64,000 bases of DNA, from the NCBI RefSeq assembly GCF_003325355.1, contig NZ_CP030850.1, forward strand, positions 3,162,001-3,226,000, written 5' to 3'. The notes under the pieces were generated by a model. It searched no databases. It was not told the origin of the DNA and saw only the letters and a program-made list of their open reading frames with translations. Below, piece by piece: positions 31,914-41,015 of this stretch (position 1 is the stretch's first letter; each line of letters opens with the position of its first letter). The translations under genes and the position numbers were made by a program. Source of the DNA: Runella rosea. GTDB lineage: Bacteria; Bacteroidota; Bacteroidia; Cytophagales; Spirosomataceae.

Positions 31914-34900
31914 CTAAATAGGAATTTTCACCACTACTTCTGTGCCAGCAGCTATTCCCCAATCGTCTTTCAAATCATTGATTTTCACGTTGGTATTGGT
32001 TTGATACAGTTGATTGATGAGTTCGATACGCTCCGTGGTTACTTTCATGCCAAAGGATTTATGTTTAGTCGCAGATTTGCTCTTGTATTCGGCTGCTTTT
32101 TCACGCCCCACACCGTCGTCGGTGATGGCAATGCGAAGCACATTTTCCTGCGGTTGTGTCACCGCAATGATCACCTGTCCGCCTGCTTCTTTGTGCATCA
32201 ATCCGTGCCAGATGGCATTTTCGACGAAGGGCTGCACCAACAGCGGCGGAATTTGAATCGTGTCAGTATCTACATCAGAGGCAACGTTGATTTCATAATG
32301 CACTTTTTGCTGAAACCGCATAGCTTCCATCTCAATGTATAGCCGCAGGGTTTCGAGTTCGTTGGTCAGCGTCACTTTCTCCGAGCGTGAGTTTTCGAGC
32401 ACGAGTCGTATCAGTCGGGAAAACTTAGACAGGTACTCAGAAGCTGTATCTGCTTCGTTGTTGGCCGTAAAGTATTGAATCGAATTGAGACAGTTGAAGA
32501 TAAAGTGAGGGTTCATCTGCGCGCGTAGGGCCGAAATTTCGGTTTGGGCAATGCGCTGTTTGTACTCCGCTTCACGCTGTTTGCGCAGGGCTTCCTCGGC
32601 TTGCAGGCGGCTTTTGAGCGTTTGTTGTTCCAAGCGGTAGCGATACATGGTATAGACCACTGCCAACCCCAACGCGAGCAGCAACCCCCTGAACCACCAT
32701 GTTTGCCAAAAAGGTGGTAAAATGATGATTTTTAATGAGCGTACATCCGACCAAACACCGTCATAATTTGACCCTTTGACTTGGAGTTCATATTCGCCCG
32801 GAGGCACGTTGGTGAAGGCCGCTAAGGGGGTGTTACCACATAAAATCCAATCATTTGAAAAGTCTACCAGTCGATAGGCATATTGATTTTTTTGGTGCTG
32901 GATGTACGACAGCGCCGAAAACCCTACGGTGAAAAAGCTTTGGTCGTGCCGCAGGGTAATTTCAGTGACGGAATTGAGGTTTTGCGGAAGCCTCAATTCA
33001 TGATTGAACACTTTGATAAAGCTGAATACCACGCGTGGTTTGAGCGTAACATCCTTGATTTCGTGGGGATAAAATCGAAATCGGCCAAAAAACAGTTCAT
33101 CACCTTTTCCTTTGATAAAAGATCCGTTCAAAAATTGATTCAAATCATATTCTGCTCCCAGGTATTTAGCAGCCCCCGTTTCAGGGTTATATCTAATGAG
33201 GGCATTGTCGCTTTTTAGCCAAAGTGTTCCATCATTTGTGATCATAATATTTACAATCACATCATTTTTGTCCAAAGGCATTCGTTGCCATTTATTGGTG
33301 AGCGGAGTATATTTCCAAAGTCCATGCCTGGTGGCGGCAATCCAAATTACCCCTCGCTTAGGGTCTTCCACCATTTTATTGATGGCAATATTTGTCTCTA
33401 CGGTTGTTTTATTGATGTCGTCTTTGATGGTCAGCTTGTTGGTTTTTGGGTCAAACCAACGAATCAGGTTATCGTCCCAATTTCCCAGCCACACCATACC
33501 TCGGCTGTCGACCATTACTGACCTCAGCCGCTGGTTTTCTACCAGCGGCTGAATACTGACGATATTCATAAACGTTTTACGGTGGGCATCGTATTTGACC
33601 AGTGAGCCTTCGGTAGTGGAGGTAGTTTGCGTAATGGGTATCCAAACGTTCCCTTCTTTATCTTGGGCAATGGACATAATATCGTAGAGTTGGTCTGTCC
33701 GTAAAGGGGAATTTTGGATGGAGGCCTGCACTTTTATCATGCGTTTGCGGCGCAAATCCCACTGCCAAATGCTTCCTCCGTCTATCTTCCCCACAAACCA
33801 AATCACCTGATGGAGGCTGTCGGCCAAAGCCATATTGAAGTGCTGTTCGGGTTGAGAAGGAGCGGGTTGTTGGAGCATCTCCGTCAATTGCCCGTTTTGT
33901 TCGTTATAACTCGCCAATACAAATCCCCGTGGTGTTTGATAGGTGAAATACAATTGATTTTGGTATTGACAGAATATTCGGAACCGTTCTTTCTGTATTT
34001 TTTGAGGAACCGCGCGCAACACCTGAACATCAGGACTCAAATACGCAACGGCCGCATCGCCAACGGCGATGTGTTTACCCATCCAAACGGTATTACGCCT
34101 TCCCAAAAAAAAGGAATTAACGTTGGACGGAGGCGAAAATTGATCATCCGGAATGTGGGGGTATTCGTGCAGGGTTTCGGTCTGTTTATCAAAAACTTTA
34201 ATTCCATCATCGGTGTGAAAGATGAACTTATCTTTTTGAAAAGGCTGGAGTACAAATAGTTGATTGGACTTTAATGCTGGAAAATAATACTGCTTCCAGC
34301 GGAGCGTGTGCGTATCAAAACGAAGCAGTCCCAAATGAATCCATCCTCCCAACCAAATATATCGGCCATTGGCCTCGGGAACGATTGAATTAATACTTAA
34401 CTCCTGATGCTTCTCTTTGCGGCCCCTAACTTCGGGATTATAATTTCCGGCCAAGTTGTACCAAACAAGTTGATGGCGGACAGGATCATAATACCCCAAA
34501 GACGATATTCCGTGATTGGTATCGGAGGCATGAGATACCTGCCCCCATACGCGCCCGAGTGCATCTACCGACATTGGTTTGATGAGCACCAAAGCTCCGG
34601 TATCAGGCTCGTAACGGTTGGTATAGCCATTGATAACGGGCGGTAGTTTGATGTGCTTAAACCGGTTGGTTTTGGTGTCAAACTCAAAAAAAGGGGCACG
34701 GATATTATTGTCCACAGCAGGAAATAAAATATATATTTTCCCATCGGCATTTGACGCTTCACCCCAAAGCACATAATTCTTAATGAGCGGTGTAGGATAA
34801 GAATTAAATTTCTCGGTGAGGGTATCAAAAATCGCCATTCCTGCATCAGTCATCGACCATACAACATGATTGGAAGTCATGTTGATCCCATAATACCGCG

Positions 34901-35195
34901 TAGAGTCGTAGGTTTTGGCATAATGCCCATCGTAGCGAATCAGTGACTGATTGTCGGCCACAAACCACAAATAACCCTGATGATCCTGCACTCTCATCTC
35001 TTTGGAATAGGCCTTTTTGACGATGTCACTCTCGATCACAAACGGATCAAAGCGCAGGTAGGGCTCATTCGTAATGACCTTTTCGGGGGGCAATTGCAAA
35101 ATCTCAACCTGTTGGGCGCACGCCGTCCAACTTAATAAGATAGTTAAACAATATATCCTGATAAAAAGGTACAATCCGTTTAGGTTTAATCGCAC
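31914..35195 (-). CDS. Beta-propeller-sensor histidine kinase (Y_Y_Y domain, LytS-type kinase)
   Basis: 1093 residues. The start appears to be GTG (complement of 35193-35195), with an N-terminal signal ending near WTACAQ. Residues 50-700 are repeats of two-component-regulator propeller type (YLWFVADNQSLIRYDG, GRVWGQVSHASD, NVWIPITQTTS, VWLGNWDDNLIRWFDP, VIWIAATRHGLWKYTP). A Y_Y_Y immunoglobulin-like domain (FSALSYIQHQKNQYAYRLVD, VPPGEYELQVKGSN) precedes one membrane helix near 800. The kinase domain has its phospho-His near residue 897 in AQMNPHFIFNCLNSIQYFT, then N and G boxes (FVENAIWHGL, DDGVGREKA). Unlike SusR-type hybrids it carries no receiver or AraC domain. The kinase module is nearly identical to that of the next gene. 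No cognate regulator is adjacent. Confidence 0.92.
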   Translation of the reverse strand: MRLNLNGLYLFIRIYCLTILLSWTACAQQVEILQLPPEKVITNEPYLRFDPFVIESDIVKKAYSKEMRVQDHQGYLWFVADNQSLIRYDGHYAKTYDSTRYYGINMTSNHVVWSMTDAGMAIFDTLTEKFNSYPTPLIKNYVLWGEASNADGKIYILFPAVDNNIRAPFFEFDTKTNRFKHIKLPPVINGYTNRYEPDTGALVLIKPMSVDALGRVWGQVSHASDTNHGISSLGYYDPVRHQLVWYNLAGNYNPEVRGRKEKHQELSINSIVPEANGRYIWLGGWIHLGLLRFDTHTLRWKQYYFPALKSNQLFVLQPFQKDKFIFHTDDGIKVFDKQTETLHEYPHIPDDQFSPPSNVNSFFLGRRNTVWMGKHIAVGDAAVAYLSPDVQVLRAVPQKIQKERFRIFCQYQNQLYFTYQTPRGFVLASYNEQNGQLTEMLQQPAPSQPEQHFNMALADSLHQVIWFVGKIDGGSIWQWDLRRKRMIKVQASIQNSPLRTDQLYDIMSIAQDKEGNVWIPITQTTSTTEGSLVKYDAHRKTFMNIVSIQPLVENQRLRSVMVDSRGMVWLGNWDDNLIRWFDPKTNKLTIKDDINKTTVETNIAINKMVEDPKRGVIWIAATRHGLWKYTPLTNKWQRMPLDKNDVIVNIMITNDGTLWLKSDNALIRYNPETGAAKYLGAEYDLNQFLNGSFIKGKGDELFFGRFRFYPHEIKDVTLKPRVVFSFIKVFNHELRLPQNLNSVTEITLRHDQSFFTVGFSALSYIQHQKNQYAYRLVDFSNDWILCGNTPLAAFTNVPPGEYELQVKGSNYDGVWSDVRSLKIIILPPFWQTWWFRGLLLALGLAVVYTMYRYRLEQQTLKSRLQAEEALRKQREAEYKQRIAQTEISALRAQMNPHFIFNCLNSIQYFTANNEADTASEYLSKFSRLIRLVLENSRSEKVTLTNELETLRLYIEMEAMRFQQKVHYEINVASDVDTDTIQIPPLLVQPFVENAIWHGLMHKEAGGQVIIAVTQPQENVLRIAITDDGVGREKAAEYKSKSATKHKSFGMKVTTERIELINQLYQTNTNVKINDLKDDWGIAAGTEVVVKIPI

Positions 35196-35529
35196 ACTAT
35201 TCTTCTACCAAGATAGATAGTATTAAGGTCATCTTCCAAGTATTACGCGCTCAAGTGCATGATAATTGGTGCCAACAGCAGAAAAAGTGAGTAAGGGACC
35301 GACGGTCATTTTAGCGCTCAGGATTTTCAGGAGCAGTCGTTTACTTACTAAAGCCCACAACTTACGTATCAAAACCCTCCACTCGCGCCCTTTCAGTGGA
35401 ATTGGCGGCCGATTGATGCGTAGCTTAACCGTTATTATTCCCCTCGCTTTGAATAAAGAAGAACAGTTGTTTGCTGGATTTATCTATCCAACGACTAAGT
35501 ATTCTGAATCGTTTTTATGAAAAATCATC
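35196..35529. other. Intergenic stretch between divergent regulators
   Basis: 334 bases between the divergent kinase (35195, minus) and the LytTR protein (35530, plus). An 84-codon plus-strand frame (35266-35520) shows no domain, signal or family resemblance and is probably chance. No tRNA, terminator or clear operator was recognised. Promoters for both flanking genes must lie here. Confidence 0.5.
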
Positions 35530-35886
35530 ATGGAAAATTGTATTATTCTTCGGGATTGTTCAGGATTTATTCACCTTCTACCAGATGAAATTTTACGTTT
35601 GGAAGGCGACCGCAACTATACCCATGTGCTACTGACCGACGGCAGGAAACTCCTGTTTTCCAAAACCATCGGCTATATGCTGGAGCGCATGCCCGAAGGG
35701 ACCCTGATGCGCATCAGCAAAAGCCACGCCATCAACCCCACGTATCTGCGAAGCGTTTTTTTACGTCGCCATCAGCGCTATGTCTATCTCACTTCGGGCG
35801 AAAAGTTTGAAGTATCCCGCCGCAGGGCGCAGGAAATGCGTAGACGGTCAAAACTGCAATCCCCAGCAACACACCCGATACGCTAA
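35530..35886 (+). CDS. Stand-alone LytTR DNA-binding domain protein
   Basis: 118 residues that are essentially one LytTR domain: GFIHLLPDEILRLEGDRNYT, HVLLTDGRKLLFSKTIGYML, GTLMRISKSHAINPTYLRSV and EKFEVSRRRAQEMRRRS. There is no receiver and no membrane segment. The short basic tail is rich in Arg and Lys. It lies 29 bases upstream of two secreted-protein genes on the same strand, so it may regulate or be co-transcribed with them. It could also take input from the kinase encoded divergently at 31914-35195, but it has no phosphoacceptor of its own. Confidence 0.85.
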   Translation: MENCIILRDCSGFIHLLPDEILRLEGDRNYTHVLLTDGRKLLFSKTIGYMLERMPEGTLMRISKSHAINPTYLRSVFLRRHQRYVYLTSGEKFEVSRRRAQEMRRRSKLQSPATHPIR

Positions 35887-35915
35887 GTTTTTATTTATAA
35901 ACCAATACAATCACT

Positions 35916-36509
35916 ATGAAAAAGCTATTGCTGACATTATGCTTTACGGGGGCTTTTGGCGCTTTATTGTCCGCCCAAACCGTGACACTATCGGGTACCG
36001 CTGCTACTACCCCGGCGGCGGCCAATGCCACCTACACACTTAATAATTCGGGGAGTTTTCAATACACCCCAATTGAGGTAAAAGACTCCGGTACCGATTC
36101 TTATTTTACGGCCGATGCGGTATTTAGTGCCACGGGCCAATACCAGATCTACCGCAATAGTGGTCATTGGAAGATAGGCCGGGTGATTTGTAATGGTTGC
36201 AGTACTCCTACTACAACCATTTATTATACCCTCACCAACAATTCCACCAAGCCTCCCTGCACGGGCACATGGACCAAATTAAGCGGAGGTACTGAGGCGC
36301 TTACCCTAACGGGCGACTGCGTCACGTCTGGGCCAAGTTCGGTCAAAGCCACCGTCGTATTGCCTACCGCCCTTAGCTTACCACAACTGACTGCTGCCGA
36401 TATTACCGCCATCACTTCTCCTCAAAAAGGAATGTTGGTCTATGACTTGACCAACAACTGTGTGAAGATTTACAATGGAATGGACTGGAAATGTTTGACC
36501 GATCAATAA
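35916..36509 (+). CDS. Small secreted protein with the shared C-terminal NCVK module
   Basis: 197 residues. A signal peptide MKKLLLTLCFTGAFGALLSAQ precedes a Thr/Ser/Ala-rich beta-strand domain (VTLSGTAATTPAAANATYTL) and a region with paired cysteines (ICNGCSTPTTTIYY, PPCTGTW, GDC). Its last 55 residues, with LPQLTAADITAI, SPQKGMLVYDLTNNCVKIYN and WKC, closely match the end of the 1043-residue protein encoded next. Function unknown. The composition and the paralogous ending suggest a cell-surface or matrix protein. It sits 19 bases before the next gene, probably one operon. Confidence 0.75.
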   Translation: MKKLLLTLCFTGAFGALLSAQTVTLSGTAATTPAAANATYTLNNSGSFQYTPIEVKDSGTDSYFTADAVFSATGQYQIYRNSGHWKIGRVICNGCSTPTTTIYYTLTNNSTKPPCTGTWTKLSGGTEALTLTGDCVTSGPSSVKATVVLPTALSLPQLTAADITAITSPQKGMLVYDLTNNCVKIYNGMDWKCLTDQ

Positions 36510-36528
36510 CAGCTAAACCATTGATAAC

Positions 36529-39500
36529 ATGAGACTTTTATATTTTTTATTGGGTCTGTCAGTGGCCATTGGCAGCCACGCAATCAACTCTGCCCAATCC
36601 GGTCTTTGGAGTTCGCCTTCTACATGGGCAGGCGGAGTCGTACCTACTTATACGGATGATGTGACCATCCTCAACGGCCATACCGTGACGGTAGATGCCT
36701 CCTCAGGTGCCCAACCCTCAGAGGCCCAATTCCTCACCATCCAACAAGGGGCTACACTCACGTTTGTTAATATTGCCGGTGGTGGTTTGGTTACGCGCCG
36801 CATACACGTAGAGGGGCATTTGCTGCACAATGCCAAGCAGATGGGTACACATCAGATGACCTTTGGGCCCAATGCCTCCTTCACTATGTCGGGCAATGCG
36901 CTGTTACGTTTTACTACTTGGACTGGTTCGCCTGTGGCGGGAACGTGGCTGGATATGACCCCTTTAGACAACGCCAACGTGAACATAACAGGCGGCACTT
37001 TTGAGTTCAATCAAGCGCATGTAGATCCCACTCAACTAATGATGAAAGCCAAAGGAGATTTGGTATTGGGAGTTAATAACACCATCAAATTCACCAATCC
37101 TTACGCCACCTTAGCCGACCCCATCACTATCAATGCCGAACTGCCCATAGTAGGCCATCTTGAAACACCCGAAAGCCCGTGCCGATTGGCGGGTGGGATG
37201 GTCAATGGACAACTTACGCCTGTGCAAGTACAGGGAAATCTTACCCATTACGGGTATATCTTGCCTTGGAGTACTGCCAATGAGATCATTTTTTATGGCA
37301 ACGTCAATACGTTTTACAGTTCTGCCGAAATAGCATTCCCCACCCTTCGTTTTGGCAGTGCTGCACAGGCCGCCACCAATGCCCAAATCATCACCGCTAC
37401 CAACAAAGCATTCTATTCGGTCACAAATCTTTACATTAACAACACCCACCCAGCGGGCGTACTTTTTACAGGCAATTTTACCGCTACCCGAATGGACATA
37501 TCGGGTACGCTTACATTCAATCAGGGCAAACTTTTCTTAGGTACTGCCATCACCGGCCTGACATTGGCCAATCCTGTGACAGGCGCTTCTGAAAATGCGT
37601 ACATCGTCACGCAGGGCACCGCCAAAGTCTCCAAAACCATGAATATCAGTACGTTTGAATATCCCGTAGGGAGTATAACGGGCTACGCCCCCATTGTGCT
37701 GGGTTTTTCAACTAACTCCAACGTCAATACTTCGGTACAGGTCATTGAAGATAATACACAGGGGACCAACTCCCTCACTAAAAAATGGAGGATTACCAAA
37801 GAAACGTCAACGTTCGGAACGTACTCTGCCACTTTCAAGTGGCTTCAGGGCTACGAAAACAGTGCTTTCGACCGTACGGATTGCTACGGACACAACATCA
37901 GCAGTAACGCTAACCTTACGGGCGGACAAAACGCAGCGGGAGGGCCAATGTATGCAGTAGGTGGAACCTTTCAACTGTCTTCGGTCACCCCCACTGATTT
38001 TACGGTCAAAAGCACGCCTTTGGTCAGCCCTATTGTATCGGCTCAGAGCGGGCCGTGGGAGCAGACCACTACGTGGGTGGGGGGAGTAGTACCTTCGGCT
38101 ACGACACCCACGACTATTCTAAACAGCCATACCGTCAGCGTTCAATCCACCGCCAATGTCCGCAACCTCCATGTCAACAACGGAGCAAGTCTGGTGCTGA
38201 ACCACCCTTCGGAGTTGATTGTCAACAATGGTGCGCTGATTGCTGACGGCAGCATAACCATCAACGGAGGCAGTACGTGGGATAATGCCTCGGTCATCAC
38301 CGTTCATGGCAATGTATCCATCAATGCAACCGGCGCGTTGAACTTAATGGGCCAACTCGACAACTGCTGCTTTCCCCTGCGCTACTCCGCCAAAATTCTG
38401 GCAAGAGGCATCAGTGCAGGCGGAGCGACCAACGTGGCCGCAGGAGTTCCTGTTTTCACTATTGAATCTGGCGCACAACTGACATCCAATCAAGGACAGA
38501 TCACCGTGTATCGCCACAAAGGCGACCCTGCTTACACCACACCCACGTTTTCGTCGGCGGTAGCCATGCCTGCCGGGACGGAAGTGTTTTTTACAACGCC
38601 CCACTTCAATACTACACAGCCTATCATAGCCGAATGCGCCGCTTACGACAAAATACTGTTAGACACCTACTTTGACTACGTACGCTTCGGTTCGTCCACG
38701 AATCAGGTCATTGTAGCAGGCAAAGTCACCTCTCAGACGGTCAGTACCGGGATAAAAGTAAAAGATAACCATGAATTGATTCTTTTGAGTGACATTGATT
38801 TGGAATCAAACCGGCCTATTGGGTTGGGCCTCAACAGCAGTGTACGTTTTGGAAACAGCACGCATACTCCCACGGCTACGCAACAAATCAACAACCTGGA
38901 AGTGCCCAACGGAACCGTCTACATGGATAATCCAAACGGCATTGAGGGCAATCTCATTACCGGGAATCTGGTTTTTGTCAGAGGAAAAATCAAAGGGAGC
39001 GTTTCGGCAAACACCGTTGCGGACTATGACGCCACCCGTTACATTGTAGGTTCGCTGGCACTCCAAGGTATTCCTGCCCAAACGAATGCGTTATTCCCGT
39101 TAGGTACTGAAAATGACTACCTGCCCATCACGATGAACAGCCCCACGGGGCCGAGTGACATGGAGGCGGGAATCTCGCTCTCCAACAATTTCACACCTAC
39201 CCCAACTCCGGGCCTAACGCTCGAATTCCTGCTCCGTAAGAGCGCGTCAAGCCCGTTTGGAATTCCTACGGCCACGGTCAGTTGGACCGGTACATACGAA
39301 AAGTCCGGCTTTACCCGCAACGGCATCCGTCTCTACTATTTATTGACCGGTTCCGGCTTCCCCTCATGGCAGACCTTTGGTACCGACATAGGCGCCACGG
39401 GCAGCAACCCCTACCAGGCTACTTTTCAGCTCAATGCTCCCAACAACGGGCAACGCTTTGCGTTTGGTAACGGCACTGTACCGCTCACGTCGATCAAGTC

Positions 39501-39660
39501 GGTGGTGTATTTACCTAACCTGTTAAACTTACCGCAGCTCACCACCAACGACATCGGGCAGATTGCCGCGCCCCAAAAAGGGATGATTGTCTATGACCTG
39601 AATGTCAATTGCGTGAAATATTACAACGGGACGGTGTGGAAGTGTATTGCAACGCAGTAG
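36529..39660 (+). CDS. Large secreted G8-domain-like protein
   Basis: 1043 residues with a signal peptide (MRLLYFLLGLSVAIGSHA). Two copies of a G8-like start are visible: SAQSGLWSSPSTWAGGVVPT at residues 22-41, followed by DDVTILNGHTVTVDASS, and again SAQSGPWEQTTTWVGGVVPS near residue 504, followed by TTILNSHTVSVQSTANVRNL. Each is followed by long beta-helix-like Asn/Gly/Thr-rich strands (LVLNHPSELIVNNGALIADG). The last 55 residues (LPQLTTNDIGQI, APQKGMIVYDLNVNCVKYYN, WKC) repeat the ending of the preceding protein. There is no recognisable T9SS type A or B signal, so the shared ending might be a sorting or anchoring module. G8 domains are linked to extracellular glycan binding. Substrate unknown. 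Confidence 0.8.
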   Translation: MRLLYFLLGLSVAIGSHAINSAQSGLWSSPSTWAGGVVPTYTDDVTILNGHTVTVDASSGAQPSEAQFLTIQQGATLTFVNIAGGGLVTRRIHVEGHLLHNAKQMGTHQMTFGPNASFTMSGNALLRFTTWTGSPVAGTWLDMTPLDNANVNITGGTFEFNQAHVDPTQLMMKAKGDLVLGVNNTIKFTNPYATLADPITINAELPIVGHLETPESPCRLAGGMVNGQLTPVQVQGNLTHYGYILPWSTANEIIFYGNVNTFYSSAEIAFPTLRFGSAAQAATNAQIITATNKAFYSVTNLYINNTHPAGVLFTGNFTATRMDISGTLTFNQGKLFLGTAITGLTLANPVTGASENAYIVTQGTAKVSKTMNISTFEYPVGSITGYAPIVLGFSTNSNVNTSVQVIEDNTQGTNSLTKKWRITKETSTFGTYSATFKWLQGYENSAFDRTDCYGHNISSNANLTGGQNAAGGPMYAVGGTFQLSSVTPTDFTVKSTPLVSPIVSAQSGPWEQTTTWVGGVVPSATTPTTILNSHTVSVQSTANVRNLHVNNGASLVLNHPSELIVNNGALIADGSITINGGSTWDNASVITVHGNVSINATGALNLMGQLDNCCFPLRYSAKILARGISAGGATNVAAGVPVFTIESGAQLTSNQGQITVYRHKGDPAYTTPTFSSAVAMPAGTEVFFTTPHFNTTQPIIAECAAYDKILLDTYFDYVRFGSSTNQVIVAGKVTSQTVSTGIKVKDNHELILLSDIDLESNRPIGLGLNSSVRFGNSTHTPTATQQINNLEVPNGTVYMDNPNGIEGNLITGNLVFVRGKIKGSVSANTVADYDATRYIVGSLALQGIPAQTNALFPLGTENDYLPITMNSPTGPSDMEAGISLSNNFTPTPTPGLTLEFLLRKSASSPFGIPTATVSWTGTYEKSGFTRNGIRLYYLLTGSGFPSWQTFGTDIGATGSNPYQATFQLNAPNNGQRFAFGNGTVPLTSIKSVVYLPNLLNLPQLTTNDIGQIAAPQKGMIVYDLNVNCVKYYNGTVWKCIATQ

Positions 39661-39942
39661 CCTTGTGCAGTTTTTCAAAAATGGCAATTCATCAAATTTT
39701 CTTATAAAAAGTCCCGCAGCCCATGCCATTCACGCCCCAATAACGGCTACCGGCTTCCTAAAACCTGCCACTTACTCCATGAGAGTGGACGTGGCTGCCA
39801 GTCAACGTATAACTTAGTATTGAAATCGAAGACGCCTGTTTCAAACGATTGAAATCAACTAATTCAGTTAATCAAAAAAACATTGAGGTTGTTTCTTTCT
39901 CTCCAAAACTGATTTTTCGACTAAACAAAAAACACTTTTACC

Positions 39943-40041
39943 ATGAAAAAATTGTCTTTTCTTCCTGTACTAACGGCACGTTTATTACTGCCAGGCTGTG
40001 GTACTAATGATCACAGCCTACTCACTGACGCCGGAAAGTAA
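39943..40041 (+). CDS. 32-residue candidate lipoprotein-signal microprotein
   Basis: The frame MKKLSFLPVLTARLLLPGCG, then TNDHSLLTDAGK and a TAA at 40039-40041, looks like a complete lipoprotein signal (basic start, hydrophobic stretch, lipobox LLPGC) followed by only 13 residues. It may be a true microlipoprotein or the surviving head of a decayed lipoprotein gene like those downstream. The 39661-39942 and 40042-40144 stretches around it contain nothing else recognisable. Confidence 0.4.
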   Translation: MKKLSFLPVLTARLLLPGCGTNDHSLLTDAGK

Positions 40042-40144
40042 GTAGCCCCCAAACAACACAGTTATCATCATATCCTCATATTCTCGGGCGTTATTCAGCC
40101 CTGAATAACTCTAAAAATCAAACGCTTAAAACTATCTTACAATA

Positions 40145-40987
40145 ATGAAAACCCTACATTTTATTTGTCTTTTTTTGATAGGGCCTATACTTTTCACCAT
40201 AACAGGTTGTGGTGAAGGCAGCGATGAACTCACCGTAACACCTGTCGTAAAAAAAACCACTAAAGAAATTACCGCTTTTAGTTTTGGTGGAAATTCCGAC
40301 GTAGTGGACATTGATCATACCAAAGGCTTGATTCATGTCAAAGCACTGTGGCGGCCGCAAGGCTGGCAACTGCGGCCTACTATTTCTCATAACGGCTTGA
40401 ACATAACCCCCACGCCTAACACACAAGACTATTCCAAGCCACAAAAATTTAACATCATAGCTGAAGATGGCTCTTCAAAAGAATATACCGTGATTGTATC
40501 ATCGGCTTGGGCCAATTATGTAGATGTAAAAAGTGCGCAAGATGCCACTATTTACACCCACGATGGGGGATATCATAATGTGTTAGAGGCTTTCGAAGAG
40601 CAAATAGCCACAGGCAATAAAGCACTCACTATTGTGCAAGGAGGTAGTAATGCCAGCTATACAAACCGCAACAATTTTCACTTTGTCAATACGCTTAAAG
40701 TGCCCATGGTGAGCAATACTTACTTGCGCACGCACACTTTTACCACGCGCCGCCGCTACCCTTATCTTTTTCCAGAAGCTACGGGTTACTTGATGGTGTC
40801 TAGAGGAAGTTCGAACTATTGGAAACTCACTCCTGAAAGTGGCATGATTCAAATCACTGCCTACGACAAAACCCACAACATGGTATCAGGTAATTTTAAA
40901 GAACTCAAATATGCCAGTACCAGTAGCTCTTCCGGCTACCCCCACGAACTCAGCCGAGGGGGATTTATGAATATTGTAATCAAATAA
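40145..40987 (+). CDS. Lipoprotein with DUF5018-like Ig domain
   Basis: 280 residues. The signal ends in a lipobox-like ITGCG (Cys22). Residues 35-115 follow the pattern of the DUF5018-type bacterial Ig-like domain: KEITAFSFGGNSDVVDIDHT, then GLIHVKALWRPQ, LRPTISHNGLNITPTPNTQD and KFNIIAEDGSSKEYTVIVSS. The C-terminal 160 residues are unfamiliar, Tyr/Asn/Thr-rich and probably beta-stranded, with a basic TFTTRRRYPYLF stretch. It is probably anchored in the outer membrane or the periplasmic face. First gene of a tightly spaced plus-strand run reaching 46.1 kb; the next start is 28 bases on. Confidence 0.7.
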   Translation: MKTLHFICLFLIGPILFTITGCGEGSDELTVTPVVKKTTKEITAFSFGGNSDVVDIDHTKGLIHVKALWRPQGWQLRPTISHNGLNITPTPNTQDYSKPQKFNIIAEDGSSKEYTVIVSSAWANYVDVKSAQDATIYTHDGGYHNVLEAFEEQIATGNKALTIVQGGSNASYTNRNNFHFVNTLKVPMVSNTYLRTHTFTTRRRYPYLFPEATGYLMVSRGSSNYWKLTPESGMIQITAYDKTHNMVSGNFKELKYASTSSSSGYPHELSRGGFMNIVIK

Positions 40988-41015
40988 TTTTTTCCAACCT
41001 TAAACACTTACTAAA

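Noticed and set aside
33714-34259. 181-codon plus-strand frame in the propeller kinase
   Set aside because: Antisense to propeller repeats; composition follows the reverse complement of those repeats.
35266-35520. 84-codon frame between divergent regulators
   Set aside because: No signal, domain or start context; the region must hold two promoters.
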